DNA of 64,000 bases from Clostridiales bacterium (GCA_902362775.1 CABIXV010000003.1:305385-369384); one strand, 5' to 3'. Positions 8,601 to 17,482 are shown, counted from the first letter of the stretch. Translations and numbers: made by a program. The notes: generated by a model from the sequence alone, not told the origin.

Positions 8601-10055
8601 TCAGTTCCAAAAATCAGTTTTTTCCTTCAGGCCGATGCTGGAGGCTTTGAATACAGGGTTCTTGCCCGCCCTGCGCTGTTCCATGTAGTCCTGAAGGGCC
8701 CGCATAGCTGTACGGCCCAAAATGACAATGACCGGCAGGTTGATGATGGCCATAATGCCCATGAGCACATCGGCCAGGTCCCAGACCAAGCCAAAGGACA
8801 ACTGGGCCCCTACAAAGACCAGCCCGCAAGCGATAAGCCGGAACACAGTCATCGGCACGCTTCCCAGCTTGCGGTTAGCGATGTAGTTCAAACAGCCCTC
8901 ACAGTAGAACAAGTTGCCCAGCAGGGTAGTGAAAGCGAAGAGCAGCAGCGCAAAGGTGATAAAGTAGGGGCCTACCGCGCCGAAGGTAGTAGCCAGAGAC
9001 GCCTGGACCAGGGGCGCACCCTCCAGTCCGCCCTTGATATCGATGCCGGTACACAGGCACATCATGGCCGTGGCGGTACAGACCAGGATGGTGTCAATAA
9101 AGACGGACAGCATCTGGACCAATCCCTGCTTGACGGGGTGGGATACGTCAGCGGCCGCGGCGGCGTTGGGGGCGGAACCCACACCGGCCTCGTTGGAGTA
9201 CAGGCCACGCTTAATGCCCTGCATGATGGCCGAGGAACCAAAGCCCACGGCACCGCCGAACATGGCTCCGAAATCAAATGCCTCGCTGAAAATGCGGCCC
9301 AGGACACTGGGGATCATATTCAGATTCATCACCATGACCACCAGGGCCATCAGGATATACAACACACCCATGACAGGGACCAAAACGCCGGTAACCTTGA
9401 CGATCCGCTTGCCGCCGCCCAGTACACAGATGGCCACCAGGATGGCCAGGATCACGCCGCCCACCACGGCCACAACGCTGTACTCTTTGCCGCCCAGGGT
9501 AAAGGTGCCGGCACTGGCGTAGAAGTCATAGCTGGTAAAGCTGCTAATCAGGTTGTAGGAGGCCAGCATATTGAAACCACCGGCATAGGTGGCGATGAGG
9601 GCGATGGCGAAGACAACGCCCAGCACCCGGCTCTTAAGAGCCGCCTGAATGTAGTAGGACGGACCACCATAGCTGCCGCCCTCCGGGTCCTTTTTCTTAT
9701 AGATCTGGGCCAGCGTGCTCTCTACAAAGGCAGTCGCGCCTCCCACAATGGCGATCAGCCACATCCAGAACACGGCGCCATAGCCGCCGATGGCGATGGC
9801 ATTGGCCACACCTACAATATTTCCGGTACCCACGCGGCTGGCTGTGGATACCATCAGCGCCTCAAATGCGGAAACCGAGTGCTGATCCCCCGTCTTTTCT
9901 CCTACCACGCGAATCGACTCCGGCAGCAGGCGCAGCTGGACAAACTTGCTCCTGAAGGTGAAGTACAGGCCTACGCCCAGCAGCATGACGATTAACAGGT
10001 AACTGTACATGAAACCGCTGATCTGACTGATTAAGCCCGCGAACGCATCATACAT
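8601..10055 (-). CDS. AGCS-family alanine/glycine:Na+ symporter
   Basis: Sodium-coupled importer of small neutral amino acids of the AGCS family. It has 484 residues and about eleven membrane spans. Conserved family segments are visible: TASRVGTGNIVGVA near the N-terminus (substrate/Na+ binding region), GGSYGGPSYYIQ in the middle, and a late segment around SNEAGVGSAPNAAAAA. It is monocistronic, with its own promoter, a leader of about 100 nt holding a long hairpin, and a terminator. The exact amino acid cannot be deduced. Confidence 0.95.
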   Translation of the reverse strand: MYDAFAGLISQISGFMYSYLLIVMLLGVGLYFTFRSKFVQLRLLPESIRVVGEKTGDQHSVSAFEALMVSTASRVGTGNIVGVANAIAIGGYGAVFWMWLIAIVGGATAFVESTLAQIYKKKDPEGGSYGGPSYYIQAALKSRVLGVVFAIALIATYAGGFNMLASYNLISSFTSYDFYASAGTFTLGGKEYSVVAVVGGVILAILVAICVLGGGKRIVKVTGVLVPVMGVLYILMALVVMVMNLNMIPSVLGRIFSEAFDFGAMFGGAVGFGSSAIMQGIKRGLYSNEAGVGSAPNAAAAADVSHPVKQGLVQMLSVFIDTILVCTATAMMCLCTGIDIKGGLEGAPLVQASLATTFGAVGPYFITFALLLFAFTTLLGNLFYCEGCLNYIANRKLGSVPMTVFRLIACGLVFVGAQLSFGLVWDLADVLMGIMAIINLPVIVILGRTAMRALQDYMEQRRAGKNPVFKASSIGLKEKTDFWN

Positions 10056-10105
10056 AACGACATCTCCCTTTCTCTCTTCCTGTCATAATTTGCGCGAAGC
10101 AGAAC

Positions 10106-10153
10106 ATATCCCAGGAAATCAAAGTCTTCCGCCCCTCAGATCTCCTGGGATAT
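10106..10153 (-). repeat. 15-bp inverted repeat in the symporter leader
   Basis: Arms 10106-10120 and 10139-10153 match at 14 of 15 positions around an 18-nt loop. No T run follows on either strand, so it does not look like a plain terminator. It lies between the predicted start of transcription and the symporter SD and may control translation or mRNA stability. It could also protect the 3' end of sigE mRNA. Confidence 0.6.
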
Positions 10154-10164
10154 TTCTCGGCCTT

Positions 10165-10170
10165 ACTATA
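10165..10170 (-). promoter_or_regulatory. Extended -10 promoter of the AGCS symporter gene
   Basis: On the minus strand the sequence TGGTATAGT gives an extended -10 (TGN plus TATAGT). No strong -35 is visible 17 bases upstream. Confidence 0.5.
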
Positions 10171-10256
10171 CCACATCTCTCCGACTTTTACCAGAGGTTT
10201 TTCACAATTTATAAAAATGGTCAACGATAAGCAGCCAGCTTCTGTACAGTTTGCCC

Positions 10257-10985
10257 TCACATCATGCGGACGATCTCCTTCTTCAGCCGGGCGATGATCC
10301 GCTTCTCCAGCCGTGAGATATAGGACTGTGAGATGCCCAGCTGGTCCGCCACCTCCTTCTGTGTCCGCTCTGGGCGGCCGTCCAGCCCAAAGCGCATGGT
10401 AATAATCTGCCTCTCCCGGGGCTCCAGCCGGTCCATGGCCTGGCGCAGCAGCTGGCGGTCCACGTCCGCCTCGATGGGCCGCATGACCAGGTCCCCATCG
10501 GTCCCCAGAATGTCGGACAGCAGCAGCTCGTTTCCGTCCCAGTCGGTATTCAAGGGCTCGTCAAAGGACAGCTCTGTCTTCTGATTCGCTGTCTTTCTCA
10601 AATACATCAGGATTTCATTTTCAATGCAGCGGCTGGCATAAGTTGCCAATTTGATGCTTTTGGCCGGCTGGTAGGTGCCCACCGCCTTAATGAGCCCAAT
10701 GGTCCCAATGGAGATGAGGTCCTCAATATTGATGCCGGTATTCTCAAACCGGCGGGCGATATAGGCCACCAGCCGGAGATTGTGCTCAATGAGCAGGTCT
10801 CTCGCCCCCCGGTCTCCCCGCTCCAGCCGGGCGATGAGCTCCGCCTCCGCCTCTCTTTCCAAGGGGGCGGGCAGGGTGTCGCTCCCCCCTATATACATCA
10901 CCTTGCCGGGCAGGGACAGCCCCAGACTAGTCAGCAGGCTTTCCAAACGGTCCCGCAGTTTCCAAATAATCTCTCTCATGCTCAT
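10257..10985 (-). CDS. sigE: Mother-cell sporulation sigma factor SigE
   Basis: RNA polymerase sigma factor of the mother cell, made as an inactive precursor and cleaved by SpoIIGA. The 242 residues include region 2 ([18 protein letters not shown], with DNA-melting aromatics) and region 4 ([15 protein letters not shown] helix-turn-helix). I chose the ATG at 10985, which overlaps the spoIIGA stop as ATGA. The N-terminal stretch of about 25 residues ([15 protein letters not shown]) fits the amphipathic membrane-binding pro-sequence of pro-SigE. The gene order spoIIGA-sigE is conserved in spore formers; sigG, often next, is absent here. Confidence 0.95.
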   Translation of the reverse strand: MSMREIIWKLRDRLESLLTSLGLSLPGKVMYIGGSDTLPAPLEREAEAELIARLERGDRGARDLLIEHNLRLVAYIARRFENTGINIEDLISIGTIGLIKAVGTYQPAKSIKLATYASRCIENEILMYLRKTANQKTELSFDEPLNTDWDGNELLLSDILGTDGDLVMRPIEADVDRQLLRQAMDRLEPRERQIITMRFGLDGRPERTQKEVADQLGISQSYISRLEKRIIARLKKEIVRMM

Positions 10986-11863
10986 GTGCACTCGTCCTTT
11001 CCATCCAGGGGCCCGATCAAAGCCCGGTACCCTCCTCCGTCTGACACAGGAGTGGGGGACAGGGCCACCAGAAGCGGCCCACGCTCCTTTCCACCCAGAT
11101 TCAGGCTGTCCACCTTCAAGGCCAACAGCAGTCCTCTGTCCACCCCTACCGCACGGTAGGGTAACAGGCGAAAACGTCCCTTCCACTCCCCGGTTCCAAG
11201 CCTGGCCATAGCACCGGCTGGATCCATGAGGTCGGCCGCCCGCGGCCTGCGGCACTCTGGAAACAGGCCGGACACACTCTCTCCCTCCGCCACCATCACA
11301 GGCCGTCCCGACACCGGGTCTGTCAGGGTATTCCCAGTATCCACCAGGGCGGTGAACTCCGCCGTCCGTTTCCCCAGCCGCAGTTTCGCCTGAAGGAGCT
11401 CTCCTGTCAAGGAATTATGCCTGCCAATTCGTTGAAAGACAGCTGTGAGGACCACATAGCAGACCGCAGCAGAGAGGAGCACCATCTTCAGGTCCAGGGA
11501 GGAATAAAACACTCCGCTCCCCAAACTCAGGCTCCGGCCGTCCAGCAGCCCGATGGCCACTACTCCACCTCCCAACGCGCAGGCCAGAGCCACAAAGATG
11601 AGCCCCTGGCGGAGCAGCCTCCGGCTCCCGCCGTAGGCCACCGCCAGCATCAAAATGCAGGAGGCCAACTTACACCAGGGACCTGCCAGAAACGCCATGC
11701 CCGGCAGAAAGATGGCCACAGCATAGGCTCCACCCAGAGCGGCCGCCGCTCCGAAGCGCAGCCGACGCAGTGGCTCCCCCGCTAGGCGGGCGGCGGCCAG
11801 CAGCAGCAGATAGTCAATAATCCCATTGAGCAGAAACAGGGTATCCACATAGATGACCGTCAC
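10982..11863 (-). CDS. spoIIGA: Pro-SigE processing aspartic protease SpoIIGA
   Basis: Septum-located membrane protease that activates pro-SigE after a forespore signal. The 293 residues have five N-terminal spans (to about residue 150) and a C-terminal aspartic-protease half with the catalytic motif DTGNTLTDP (Asp about 175). The start is the GTG at 11863, preceded by GAGAGGGGAG; this gives the typical short N-terminus [11 protein letters not shown]. An upstream TTG in frame lacks a ribosome-binding site. Confidence 0.93.
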   Translation of the reverse strand: MTVIYVDTLFLLNGIIDYLLLLAAARLAGEPLRRLRFGAAAALGGAYAVAIFLPGMAFLAGPWCKLASCILMLAVAYGGSRRLLRQGLIFVALACALGGGVVAIGLLDGRSLSLGSGVFYSSLDLKMVLLSAAVCYVVLTAVFQRIGRHNSLTGELLQAKLRLGKRTAEFTALVDTGNTLTDPVSGRPVMVAEGESVSGLFPECRRPRAADLMDPAGAMARLGTGEWKGRFRLLPYRAVGVDRGLLLALKVDSLNLGGKERGPLLVALSPTPVSDGGGYRALIGPLDGKDECT

Positions 11864-11919
11864 GCCGGACCGCTCCCCTCTCTCCAATTCCGCCTGTCCA
11901 AAGGCGGGCGACAGACTCT

Positions 11920-11925
11920 ATTATA
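11920..11925 (-). promoter_or_regulatory. -10 element upstream of spoIIGA
   Basis: TATAAT on the minus strand, 57 bases before the GTG start. No good -35 lies at 17 bases; a weak CTGACC lies about 21 bases upstream. In Bacillus the spoIIG promoter is known for unusually long spacing, but I see no clear Spo0A box here. Confidence 0.4.
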
Positions 11926-12002
11926 GGTGCTTGACCGGAAAAAACAGGTCAGATTTCGGTTGAAAGAATTTGCGGAAAACCGCCTTTCCCTCCCCTCTCC
12001 CA

Positions 12003-12031
12003 TTGACATTTTTCTCCGTTTCCCATATAAT
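12003..12031 (+). promoter_or_regulatory. Consensus SigA promoter of the padR-DUF2812 operon
   Basis: TTGACA (12003-12008), a 17-base spacer and TATAAT (12026-12031): a perfect consensus. The -10 overlaps the palindrome at 12030-12046. Confidence 0.85.
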
Positions 12032-12046
12032 ATCGATAGTCGATAT
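12030..12046. promoter_or_regulatory. PadR-type operator palindrome
   Basis: ATATCGA-TAG-TCGATAT is a perfect 7+3+7 inverted repeat covering the end of the -10 and the start of transcription. PadR proteins commonly repress themselves through AT-rich dyads of this kind, so this is the likely binding site of the adjacent regulator. Confidence 0.7.
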
Positions 12047-12076
12047 CGCATTTCAATATTGAGAGGGGATGTTACT

Positions 12077-12388
12077 GTGGCCGGTAAGGAAAGAGGCCCT
12101 CTGACCGAACCCATGTTTTATGTCCTGATGTCATTTCTCCGCCGGGATATGTGCGGGACCGAGATCACTGAATTTGTCGAGCGCCGTACCCGCGGCAGAG
12201 TACGTCTTGGTCCCGGCACGCTGTATACCCTGCTGGCTAAATTTCAGGACGAGGGCTTTATTCAGGAAACGGAGGTCGATGGACGAAAGCGCACCTACCG
12301 GCTGACAGATCAGGGGCGGCAGGCCTATCATGAGGAGCTGGACCGGCTTCGGGCCTGTGTTCTGGACGGAGAGGAGGAAGAACGATGA
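12077..12388 (+). CDS. PadR-family transcriptional regulator
   Basis: The 103 residues form a compact PadR winged helix: N-terminal helices with PMFYVLMSFLRRDMCG, the recognition region GRVRLGPGTLYTLLAKFQDEG, the wing (TEVDGRKRTYRLTDQG) and a short C-terminal helix typical of PadR subfamily 2. I use the GTG at 12077, eight bases after GAGAGGGG. The gene heads an operon of DUF2812-type membrane proteins, a pairing common in Firmicutes, and probably represses it by binding 12030-12046. The inducer is unknown. Confidence 0.92.
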   Translation: MAGKERGPLTEPMFYVLMSFLRRDMCGTEITEFVERRTRGRVRLGPGTLYTLLAKFQDEGFIQETEVDGRKRTYRLTDQGRQAYHEELDRLRACVLDGEEEER

Positions 12389-12501
12389 ATAAGCGCATCA
12401 AGAAGCATCTTCCCTGCGGCCTGTACGACTTCAAAGGGCTGGAGCGCCGGCTGGACCTGTACGCAGACATATTGGTTGAATCAGAAAGGAGAAGAACATG
12501 A
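12385..12501 (+). pseudogene. 38-codon relic (or mini-gene) of a DUF2812 N-terminus
   Basis: A short frame starts at an ATG overlapping the padR stop (ATGA) and ends in a TGA overlapping the ATG of the next gene. Its first 20 residues (RIKKHLPCGLYDFKGLE...) align with the start of the four downstream paralogues (compare IRKIIPFSLYDIPGLEQWL). The similarity is lost after about residue 22. It is either the remnant of a fifth tandem copy whose body was deleted, or a retained coupling peptide that carries ribosomes from padR into the first full gene. Confidence 0.65.
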
Positions 12502-13670
12502 GCGGCACTGTCTTTCGCCTTTGCCCCGTGGGTGGATATGATATCCCGGCGCTGGAAATCTGGCTTGAAAAAATGGCTGGCAAGGGTCTGGTGTTTGACT
12601 GTACGGCGGGCCCTCTGACCCTTTTTGCCCGACAGGAGTCCGCTCCCCTCCGCTTCCATCTGGAGCCCGCCCACAACAAGACAGACCAGGAGGACCCGGA
12701 GTTGACCGACCTGTTCCGGGCGGCGGGCTGGAGCTATCTGGGCATCTTCCGTAAAAACTTCTTTGTGTTCGCCACCGCCGACCGGGCGGCCCAGGCCCAC
12801 ACAGACCCCGATGTGCTGGACTACGCCATCCGCCGCTTTTTCAAGCAGAAGCTGTTGGGCGGCATAGGTTTGGCAATCGTCAATTTTCTGTTATACAAAT
12901 TCCTATATCCTTTTTCCAACGCCTTTTCTCTGTCCGATCTCCGCTACTTCTGGGCGGAGGCGCTGGCGGACGGCCCCCTCCCCTGGCTGCTGGCCCTGCT
13001 GGGCCTTCTGCTGGTGGACCTGGCCTATCTGCTCGGCCTGTTCACCCTCTGGCGGCTCCACCGGCGGAGTCAAAAGGGTCTGCCTCTCTCCCCTGCCCCC
13101 GGCCATCGCTTGGGCGGTGTTTTGACCTCCCTCTCCATCCTGCCCCTGGCGCTGGCGGCGGTGGAGATCGTATTCGTCTTTTTTACCCACGGCTATTTCC
13201 CCTATGACCTGGCCGACTCCAACTTTGTCACCATGAGTGAGATCGAGGGGCCGGAGTTCCGCCCCACTGGGGATACCATGTACAACATGGATTACATCTC
13301 CCACGGCGACACCCCCCTCACACCGGAGGAATGGTTCTTCTGGCAGTGGGAGTCAAACCGGGTCTTTGGCTCCGGCGGCTCTCTGGCTGACATCCCCCAT
13401 CTGGAAATCAACATTACCCGTTATCTCCTCCCCGCCGTGGCGGAGCGGCGGGCCTGGGAGTGGAGGTCCTGGGGCGGACATGAGAACTATCGGGCTCTGG
13501 AGCCCGCTCACGGCCTGGAGGAGATCTGGTATTATCAGAGCGAACGAAACCCCGACTTCTATTACCTCGTCCTCCGCAAAGGCGGCCTCGTCATGCGGGT
13601 AGAGTACGAGGGCTCCAAGGATCTGACCCAATTTCTCCCTCGGTTTGCGGAAATGCTGGAAGCTCTTTGA
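12498..13670 (+). CDS. DUF2812-type membrane protein, paralogue 1
   Basis: The 390 residues comprise an N-terminal cytoplasmic DUF2812-type domain (about 1-110; PVGGYDIPALEIWLEKMAGKG... and the conserved AGWSYLG.. segment), three hydrophobic spans (about 118-138, 155-180, 210-235) and a C-terminal domain of about 150 residues, likely outside the cell. It ends in the module YYLVLRKGGLVMRVEYEG, which recurs in the other copies. The ATG overlaps the stop of the preceding mini-frame, so translation is coupled. The family is known mainly by its association with PadR regulators; its biochemical function is not established. A role in envelope stress sensing is only a guess. Confidence 0.85.
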   Translation: MSGTVFRLCPVGGYDIPALEIWLEKMAGKGLVFDCTAGPLTLFARQESAPLRFHLEPAHNKTDQEDPELTDLFRAAGWSYLGIFRKNFFVFATADRAAQAHTDPDVLDYAIRRFFKQKLLGGIGLAIVNFLLYKFLYPFSNAFSLSDLRYFWAEALADGPLPWLLALLGLLLVDLAYLLGLFTLWRLHRRSQKGLPLSPAPGHRLGGVLTSLSILPLALAAVEIVFVFFTHGYFPYDLADSNFVTMSEIEGPEFRPTGDTMYNMDYISHGDTPLTPEEWFFWQWESNRVFGSGGSLADIPHLEINITRYLLPAVAERRAWEWRSWGGHENYRALEPAHGLEEIWYYQSERNPDFYYLVLRKGGLVMRVEYEGSKDLTQFLPRFAEMLEAL

Positions 13671-13697
13671 CGTGTTGTTCCAAAGGAGGTCATCCAT

Positions 13698-14939
13698 ATG
13701 AAACAGAGAGAAAAGCTGGTCCGGAAGATCCTTCCCGTAGAGATCTGCGACATGGCTGGCCTGGAACACTGGCTGTCCGACATGGCGGCCCAGGGGCTCC
13801 ACCTGGTAAAGCTGTCCTCGGAAACCGCCCGGTTCCGACGGGGAGAGCCGGCCCCCGGCACGCGCTTTGGTCTGGATATCGCTGGTCTCTTTGACATCGA
13901 CCATGCACGCAACGAGGCCTACGCCGAGGCGGGCTGGACCTATGTGACCACCCTGCCGGACATATATTATGTCTACCGGACGGATCGGGCGGACGCCCCG
14001 CCTCTCCACACCGACCCGGTGACCCAGAGCGAAACCCTCACCCCCCTGATCCGCCACACTCGGAGGTTACGAATCTTTGCGGTGGCTTATCTTTTATTTC
14101 TTTCCCGGAATACTCTAGTCAAGGTGATAACCCAGCCCTGGATGCTGGGCCAGTACCTTGTACTGAAAACGGGGCTGTTTCTCACCCTGATAGTCCTGTT
14201 GGCCGGTTGGGTTCTCCTCTACCTACTGCCCCGTACCAATTCTCTGAAACGTCTGAAACGGATGCGGCGGCAGTTGGCCAACGGTATCCCTCTGAAGGAG
14301 GGCCGCCGGGACCGGGTCCCCTGGGTGGTGACGGGCTGGTGTGCTACCCCTCTATTTCTGGTACTTCCCATTCTGGTGGGTGTGGTCAGCGCCCGCTCCG
14401 TCCACAGGCTCTCCGGCCCGGAGGAGTGGACCTTCCCTCATGTCACCCTGGAGCAAGCCTTCCACGGGGAGGCGGACATCACCCTGGACACTCCCCAGAT
14501 GATGACCCGGTATAACACCAGAACCGCCTCCCTCCTGTGCCCGGAGCAGTACGACTGGTGGAGTTCCGGAGAGGTCCGCTCCGATGGATACAGCGGTAAT
14601 GCCATCGTCGCCGTGGACTTCTATCGAGCCAGGACAGACTGGGCGGCAGAGTGGCTGTTTTCCTCCCTGCGAACGGAGGAGGCCCATGAGCCGGAGCAGT
14701 TCCGGAAAAATCAGGAGCAGTTCATCCACCCCACTGTCCTCACGGTCCACCAGCCCCTCCAGGCGGTGACCCGCCCCGGCCTGGACAGTCTGGAATACAC
14801 AATCCTGCAATACGACGACGCTCCCCCCAACTACATCTACCTGGGCCGCCGGAGCAATCAGGTCTTTCGCCTGCTCTGCCGGGGCGTCCCCGACCAGGTG
14901 GAATGTCTGGAGCTGTTCCTGGCCCAGCTGGACCCCTGA
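13698..14939 (+). CDS. DUF2812-type membrane protein, paralogue 2
   Basis: The 413 residues have the same architecture as the preceding gene: N-terminal domain (ILPVEICDMAGLEHWLSDMAAQGLHL, AGWTYVTTLPDIYYVYRTD), membrane spans around 120-140, 155-175 and 210-235, and a C-terminal extracellular-looking domain ending IYLGRRSNQVFRLLCRG. The paralogues are strongly diverged, which suggests old duplications or different ligands rather than a recent amplification. The SD AAAGGAGG lies upstream and the gap to the previous gene is 27 nt, so it is in the same operon. Confidence 0.85.
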   Translation: MKQREKLVRKILPVEICDMAGLEHWLSDMAAQGLHLVKLSSETARFRRGEPAPGTRFGLDIAGLFDIDHARNEAYAEAGWTYVTTLPDIYYVYRTDRADAPPLHTDPVTQSETLTPLIRHTRRLRIFAVAYLLFLSRNTLVKVITQPWMLGQYLVLKTGLFLTLIVLLAGWVLLYLLPRTNSLKRLKRMRRQLANGIPLKEGRRDRVPWVVTGWCATPLFLVLPILVGVVSARSVHRLSGPEEWTFPHVTLEQAFHGEADITLDTPQMMTRYNTRTASLLCPEQYDWWSSGEVRSDGYSGNAIVAVDFYRARTDWAAEWLFSSLRTEEAHEPEQFRKNQEQFIHPTVLTVHQPLQAVTRPGLDSLEYTILQYDDAPPNYIYLGRRSNQVFRLLCRGVPDQVECLELFLAQLDP

Positions 14940-14963
14940 AAGCACCAAAGGAGGCGCCCTGTT

Positions 14964-16178
14964 ATGAAATATGTCAGAAAGATCACCCCGGTGTCTTCCG
15001 CGGACGGGGAGGGATTGGAGAGCTGGCTGGAGGACATGGCCCTGCAGGGGCTCTATCTCAAGAAGTTCCGCCCCCTGTTCTGCACCTTTACCCCCGGCCC
15101 GGCAAAAAAGACCCGCTACCGCCTGGAGCCTTTTCGGCTCCGCCTGGATGACGACCTGCCCCGCTCTATGCTGGAGCTGTACCAGGACTTCGGCTGGGAC
15201 TATATAGACACGGTGGACAACTCCATGCTGATTTTTTCCACTCAGGACCTGGACGCCCCGGAGCTCCACACTGATCCGAAGCTCCAGAGCCAGCGGTGGA
15301 AAAGGCTGTACCGTTCCGCCCGCCGGGGCTTTGTGGGGAATGTGGCATTTCTTGTCCTGGCAGTTGTTTTGACCGCCCTTCTGCTGAACGACACTCCCAT
15401 TCTCAATCTATTGACCACCTCCGCTGTCCCCCTGCTCCTCTTTGCGCTATACCAGCTGTGCGCCCTGCCCGCCGCCTGGGCCGATGTGCGGAACCTGTCC
15501 AGACTGGCGCGCCGCCTGGAGGCGGGTGAGCCGATGGACCACCACTCCCCCTATTCCCGGCGGCGGCTCGTCCCTCTGCTCTCCTTCACTCTATGCATCC
15601 TTCTGATCGTCCTGCTGATCCTTCCCCGTTACATCCTGCCCTTCCTAGGGGGCGACATGAGGCCCGTCAGCCAGGTGCCGGACTTCTCTCCCCTCTCTCT
15701 GGCGCAGGTGGAGGGGAAGGGCTACCGCCCCTATGAAACGGAGAATCACGACCAATCGGACTACTTCAATTACAGCCGAAAGAACCACTATCTGCTGTGC
15801 TGGAACCAGTGGGAGGTATTTCAGGCCGGACAGCCGGATCTGGCTGGAAAGCTGAACTGGATGCAGATCGACTGGTATGACATCCCCGCCCCCCTGTCCT
15901 TCCTCTCCGTCCCCCTGGCCAATGAACTGCTGTCCAAAGCTATGCGGTTAGATGAAGATATCTGGTGGACCGATCCGGAGGGCGGGACCTGGCAGGTGTC
16001 AAAGCACTCTGATTCCCGTGTGAATTTTTTGTCCACGGCCCGCAAGGAGGGGACCCTGTTCCAAACCGCCGCTGTGGCCATAGGGGATAAGGTCGTCCTG
16101 GTCCGCTACACCGGACACGGAGAGTTGTCCGGCCATCTGGAGGATATTATCAAAATGGCGGAGGGCAAAGGGCCCTGA
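14964..16178 (+). CDS. DUF2812-type membrane protein, paralogue 3
   Basis: The 404 residues form the third full copy. The N-terminal domain starts KITPVSSADGEGLESWLEDM; the conserved aromatic segment is FGWDYIDTVDNSMLIF. Spans follow at about 125-165 and 200-225, then a C-terminal domain ending VVLVRYTGHGELSGHLEDI. The motif V.VRY.G...L..HL near the end is shared with copies 1 and 4 and marks a conserved C-terminal module. It has an AAAGGAGG ribosome-binding site and sits 24 nt after copy 2. Confidence 0.85.
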   Translation: MKYVRKITPVSSADGEGLESWLEDMALQGLYLKKFRPLFCTFTPGPAKKTRYRLEPFRLRLDDDLPRSMLELYQDFGWDYIDTVDNSMLIFSTQDLDAPELHTDPKLQSQRWKRLYRSARRGFVGNVAFLVLAVVLTALLLNDTPILNLLTTSAVPLLLFALYQLCALPAAWADVRNLSRLARRLEAGEPMDHHSPYSRRRLVPLLSFTLCILLIVLLILPRYILPFLGGDMRPVSQVPDFSPLSLAQVEGKGYRPYETENHDQSDYFNYSRKNHYLLCWNQWEVFQAGQPDLAGKLNWMQIDWYDIPAPLSFLSVPLANELLSKAMRLDEDIWWTDPEGGTWQVSKHSDSRVNFLSTARKEGTLFQTAAVAIGDKVVLVRYTGHGELSGHLEDIIKMAEGKGP

Positions 16179-16219
16179 CCGTCCGTCTGATATAATATAA
16201 CTGATCGGGAGTGAATTTT

Positions 16220-17473
16220 ATGTCAACCATCAGAAAAATCATCCCCTTTTCCCTTTATGATATCCCCGGACTGGAGCAGTGGCTGGAGGGCCAGGCAAAC
16301 CAGGGGCTGTTCCCTACCCACCTAGGCTCCTGGGCCACCTTCGAGGACCGGGGCGTACCCGGCACCCGCTTCCGGCTGGACCCCTTCGCCAACCGGGCCG
16401 GCGAGGGGCTGGAGCCTACCCAGGAAAAGCTGGAGCTGTACCGGCAGGCCGGGTGGGAATATGCCTTCCGGGTGGGCCGGGCCTATTTCCTGTTTTACAC
16501 TACGGACCCCCATACACCCGAGCTGTTTTCCGATTACCAGAGCCAGGGGCTCTCCCTCGACCGGCTGGCCAACAGCCTTCGCTCCTACCACAGACGGAAG
16601 ATCGTGCTGTGGAGCCTGCTGGGTATCCTGTTCCTAGCCGCCCTGTTCCTGGGCCATCAATACGATGTACAGCCGGACAACTTCGTCCGCCTGCCCCTGA
16701 TCCTGCTTTACGCCTTCGATCCGATTCTCCTGCTCTTTCTGGCCGGTATATTTTTCTACTCCCGCCCTATCGACCGCCGGGACCGCAAGGCCCTGTTCTC
16801 CACCTACAACGCCCTGAAGGATGGGCTTCCGCCGCCTCCGTCACCGGGGCCCAGCAGGCGGATCGTCCGGGAAAACATCGCCGCGCTGGTGCTGGGCCCT
16901 ATTTTAGTGGCCCTTGTTCTGTACAATCAGTTTGGCGACAGCCGGCTGACCCTCCGACCGGTGGAGGAGTTTACAGCCCCCTATATCTCCCTGTACGATC
17001 TGGAACAGGTCCCACTGGGCCCCTATGAGACCGTATACCGGAAAAACTCCGGGTTGAGCAGTGAGAATGTAGCCCAGCGGTACTTCTCTCTGCTGTCCCC
17101 GGTGTGGTACGAGGTCAGCCAGGATCTGGACGCCCTCCAGCCGGGGAGAAAACCGTCCACCTTTTCCCCCGATCCCCACGGTGGCGAGTACACCTACTCC
17201 CCCAACCTGGACATGACCTATTTCCACACCCTCCCCCCTCTGGCCAAGCCGGTGGCACGGGCCCAGATGGATCTCTACCGTCTGGTCAACCTGTACTGGA
17301 GCTATGAGGAGGTGGACTGGCCGGGCACCGATTTTGTCATCCTGGCCACCGTGGAGGACGACCCCTGGCAGATGGCGGCGGTGGGCCGTGGCGGCCGGGT
17401 GGCGGTGTTCTGCTACGCCGGGGTGGAGAAGCTGTCCGACCACTTGGACCTGCTGGCGGAGATGGTGCAATAA
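16220..17473 (+). CDS. DUF2812-type membrane protein, paralogue 4
   Basis: The 417 residues run from the ATG at 16220; an in-frame GTG at 16211 abuts the GGGAG ribosome-binding site and is less likely. The N-terminal domain is the best family match (IPFSLYDIPGLEQWLEG..., AGWEYAFRVGRAYFLFYTTD). Hydrophobic spans lie around 130-150, 165-185 and 225-245; the C-terminal module ends RVAVFCYAGVEKLSDHL. A TATAAT-like run just upstream (16190-16200) could give this copy an extra promoter. It is the last gene before a terminator shared with rnmV. Confidence 0.85.
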   Translation: MSTIRKIIPFSLYDIPGLEQWLEGQANQGLFPTHLGSWATFEDRGVPGTRFRLDPFANRAGEGLEPTQEKLELYRQAGWEYAFRVGRAYFLFYTTDPHTPELFSDYQSQGLSLDRLANSLRSYHRRKIVLWSLLGILFLAALFLGHQYDVQPDNFVRLPLILLYAFDPILLLFLAGIFFYSRPIDRRDRKALFSTYNALKDGLPPPPSPGPSRRIVRENIAALVLGPILVALVLYNQFGDSRLTLRPVEEFTAPYISLYDLEQVPLGPYETVYRKNSGLSSENVAQRYFSLLSPVWYEVSQDLDALQPGRKPSTFSPDPHGGEYTYSPNLDMTYFHTLPPLAKPVARAQMDLYRLVNLYWSYEEVDWPGTDFVILATVEDDPWQMAAVGRGGRVAVFCYAGVEKLSDHLDLLAEMVQ

Positions 17474-17482
17474 AGAAAAAGC

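Noticed and set aside
8481..9995. 504-codon open frame opposite the AGCS symporter
   Set aside because: It runs through a terminator and lies antisense to a clear gene; His/Gln/Asp-rich composition shows it is a shadow.
10986..11255. Longer N-terminus for sigE (332 codons in frame)
   Set aside because: The extension lies wholly inside spoIIGA; the ATG at 10985 overlaps the spoIIGA stop and gives the normal pro-SigE length.
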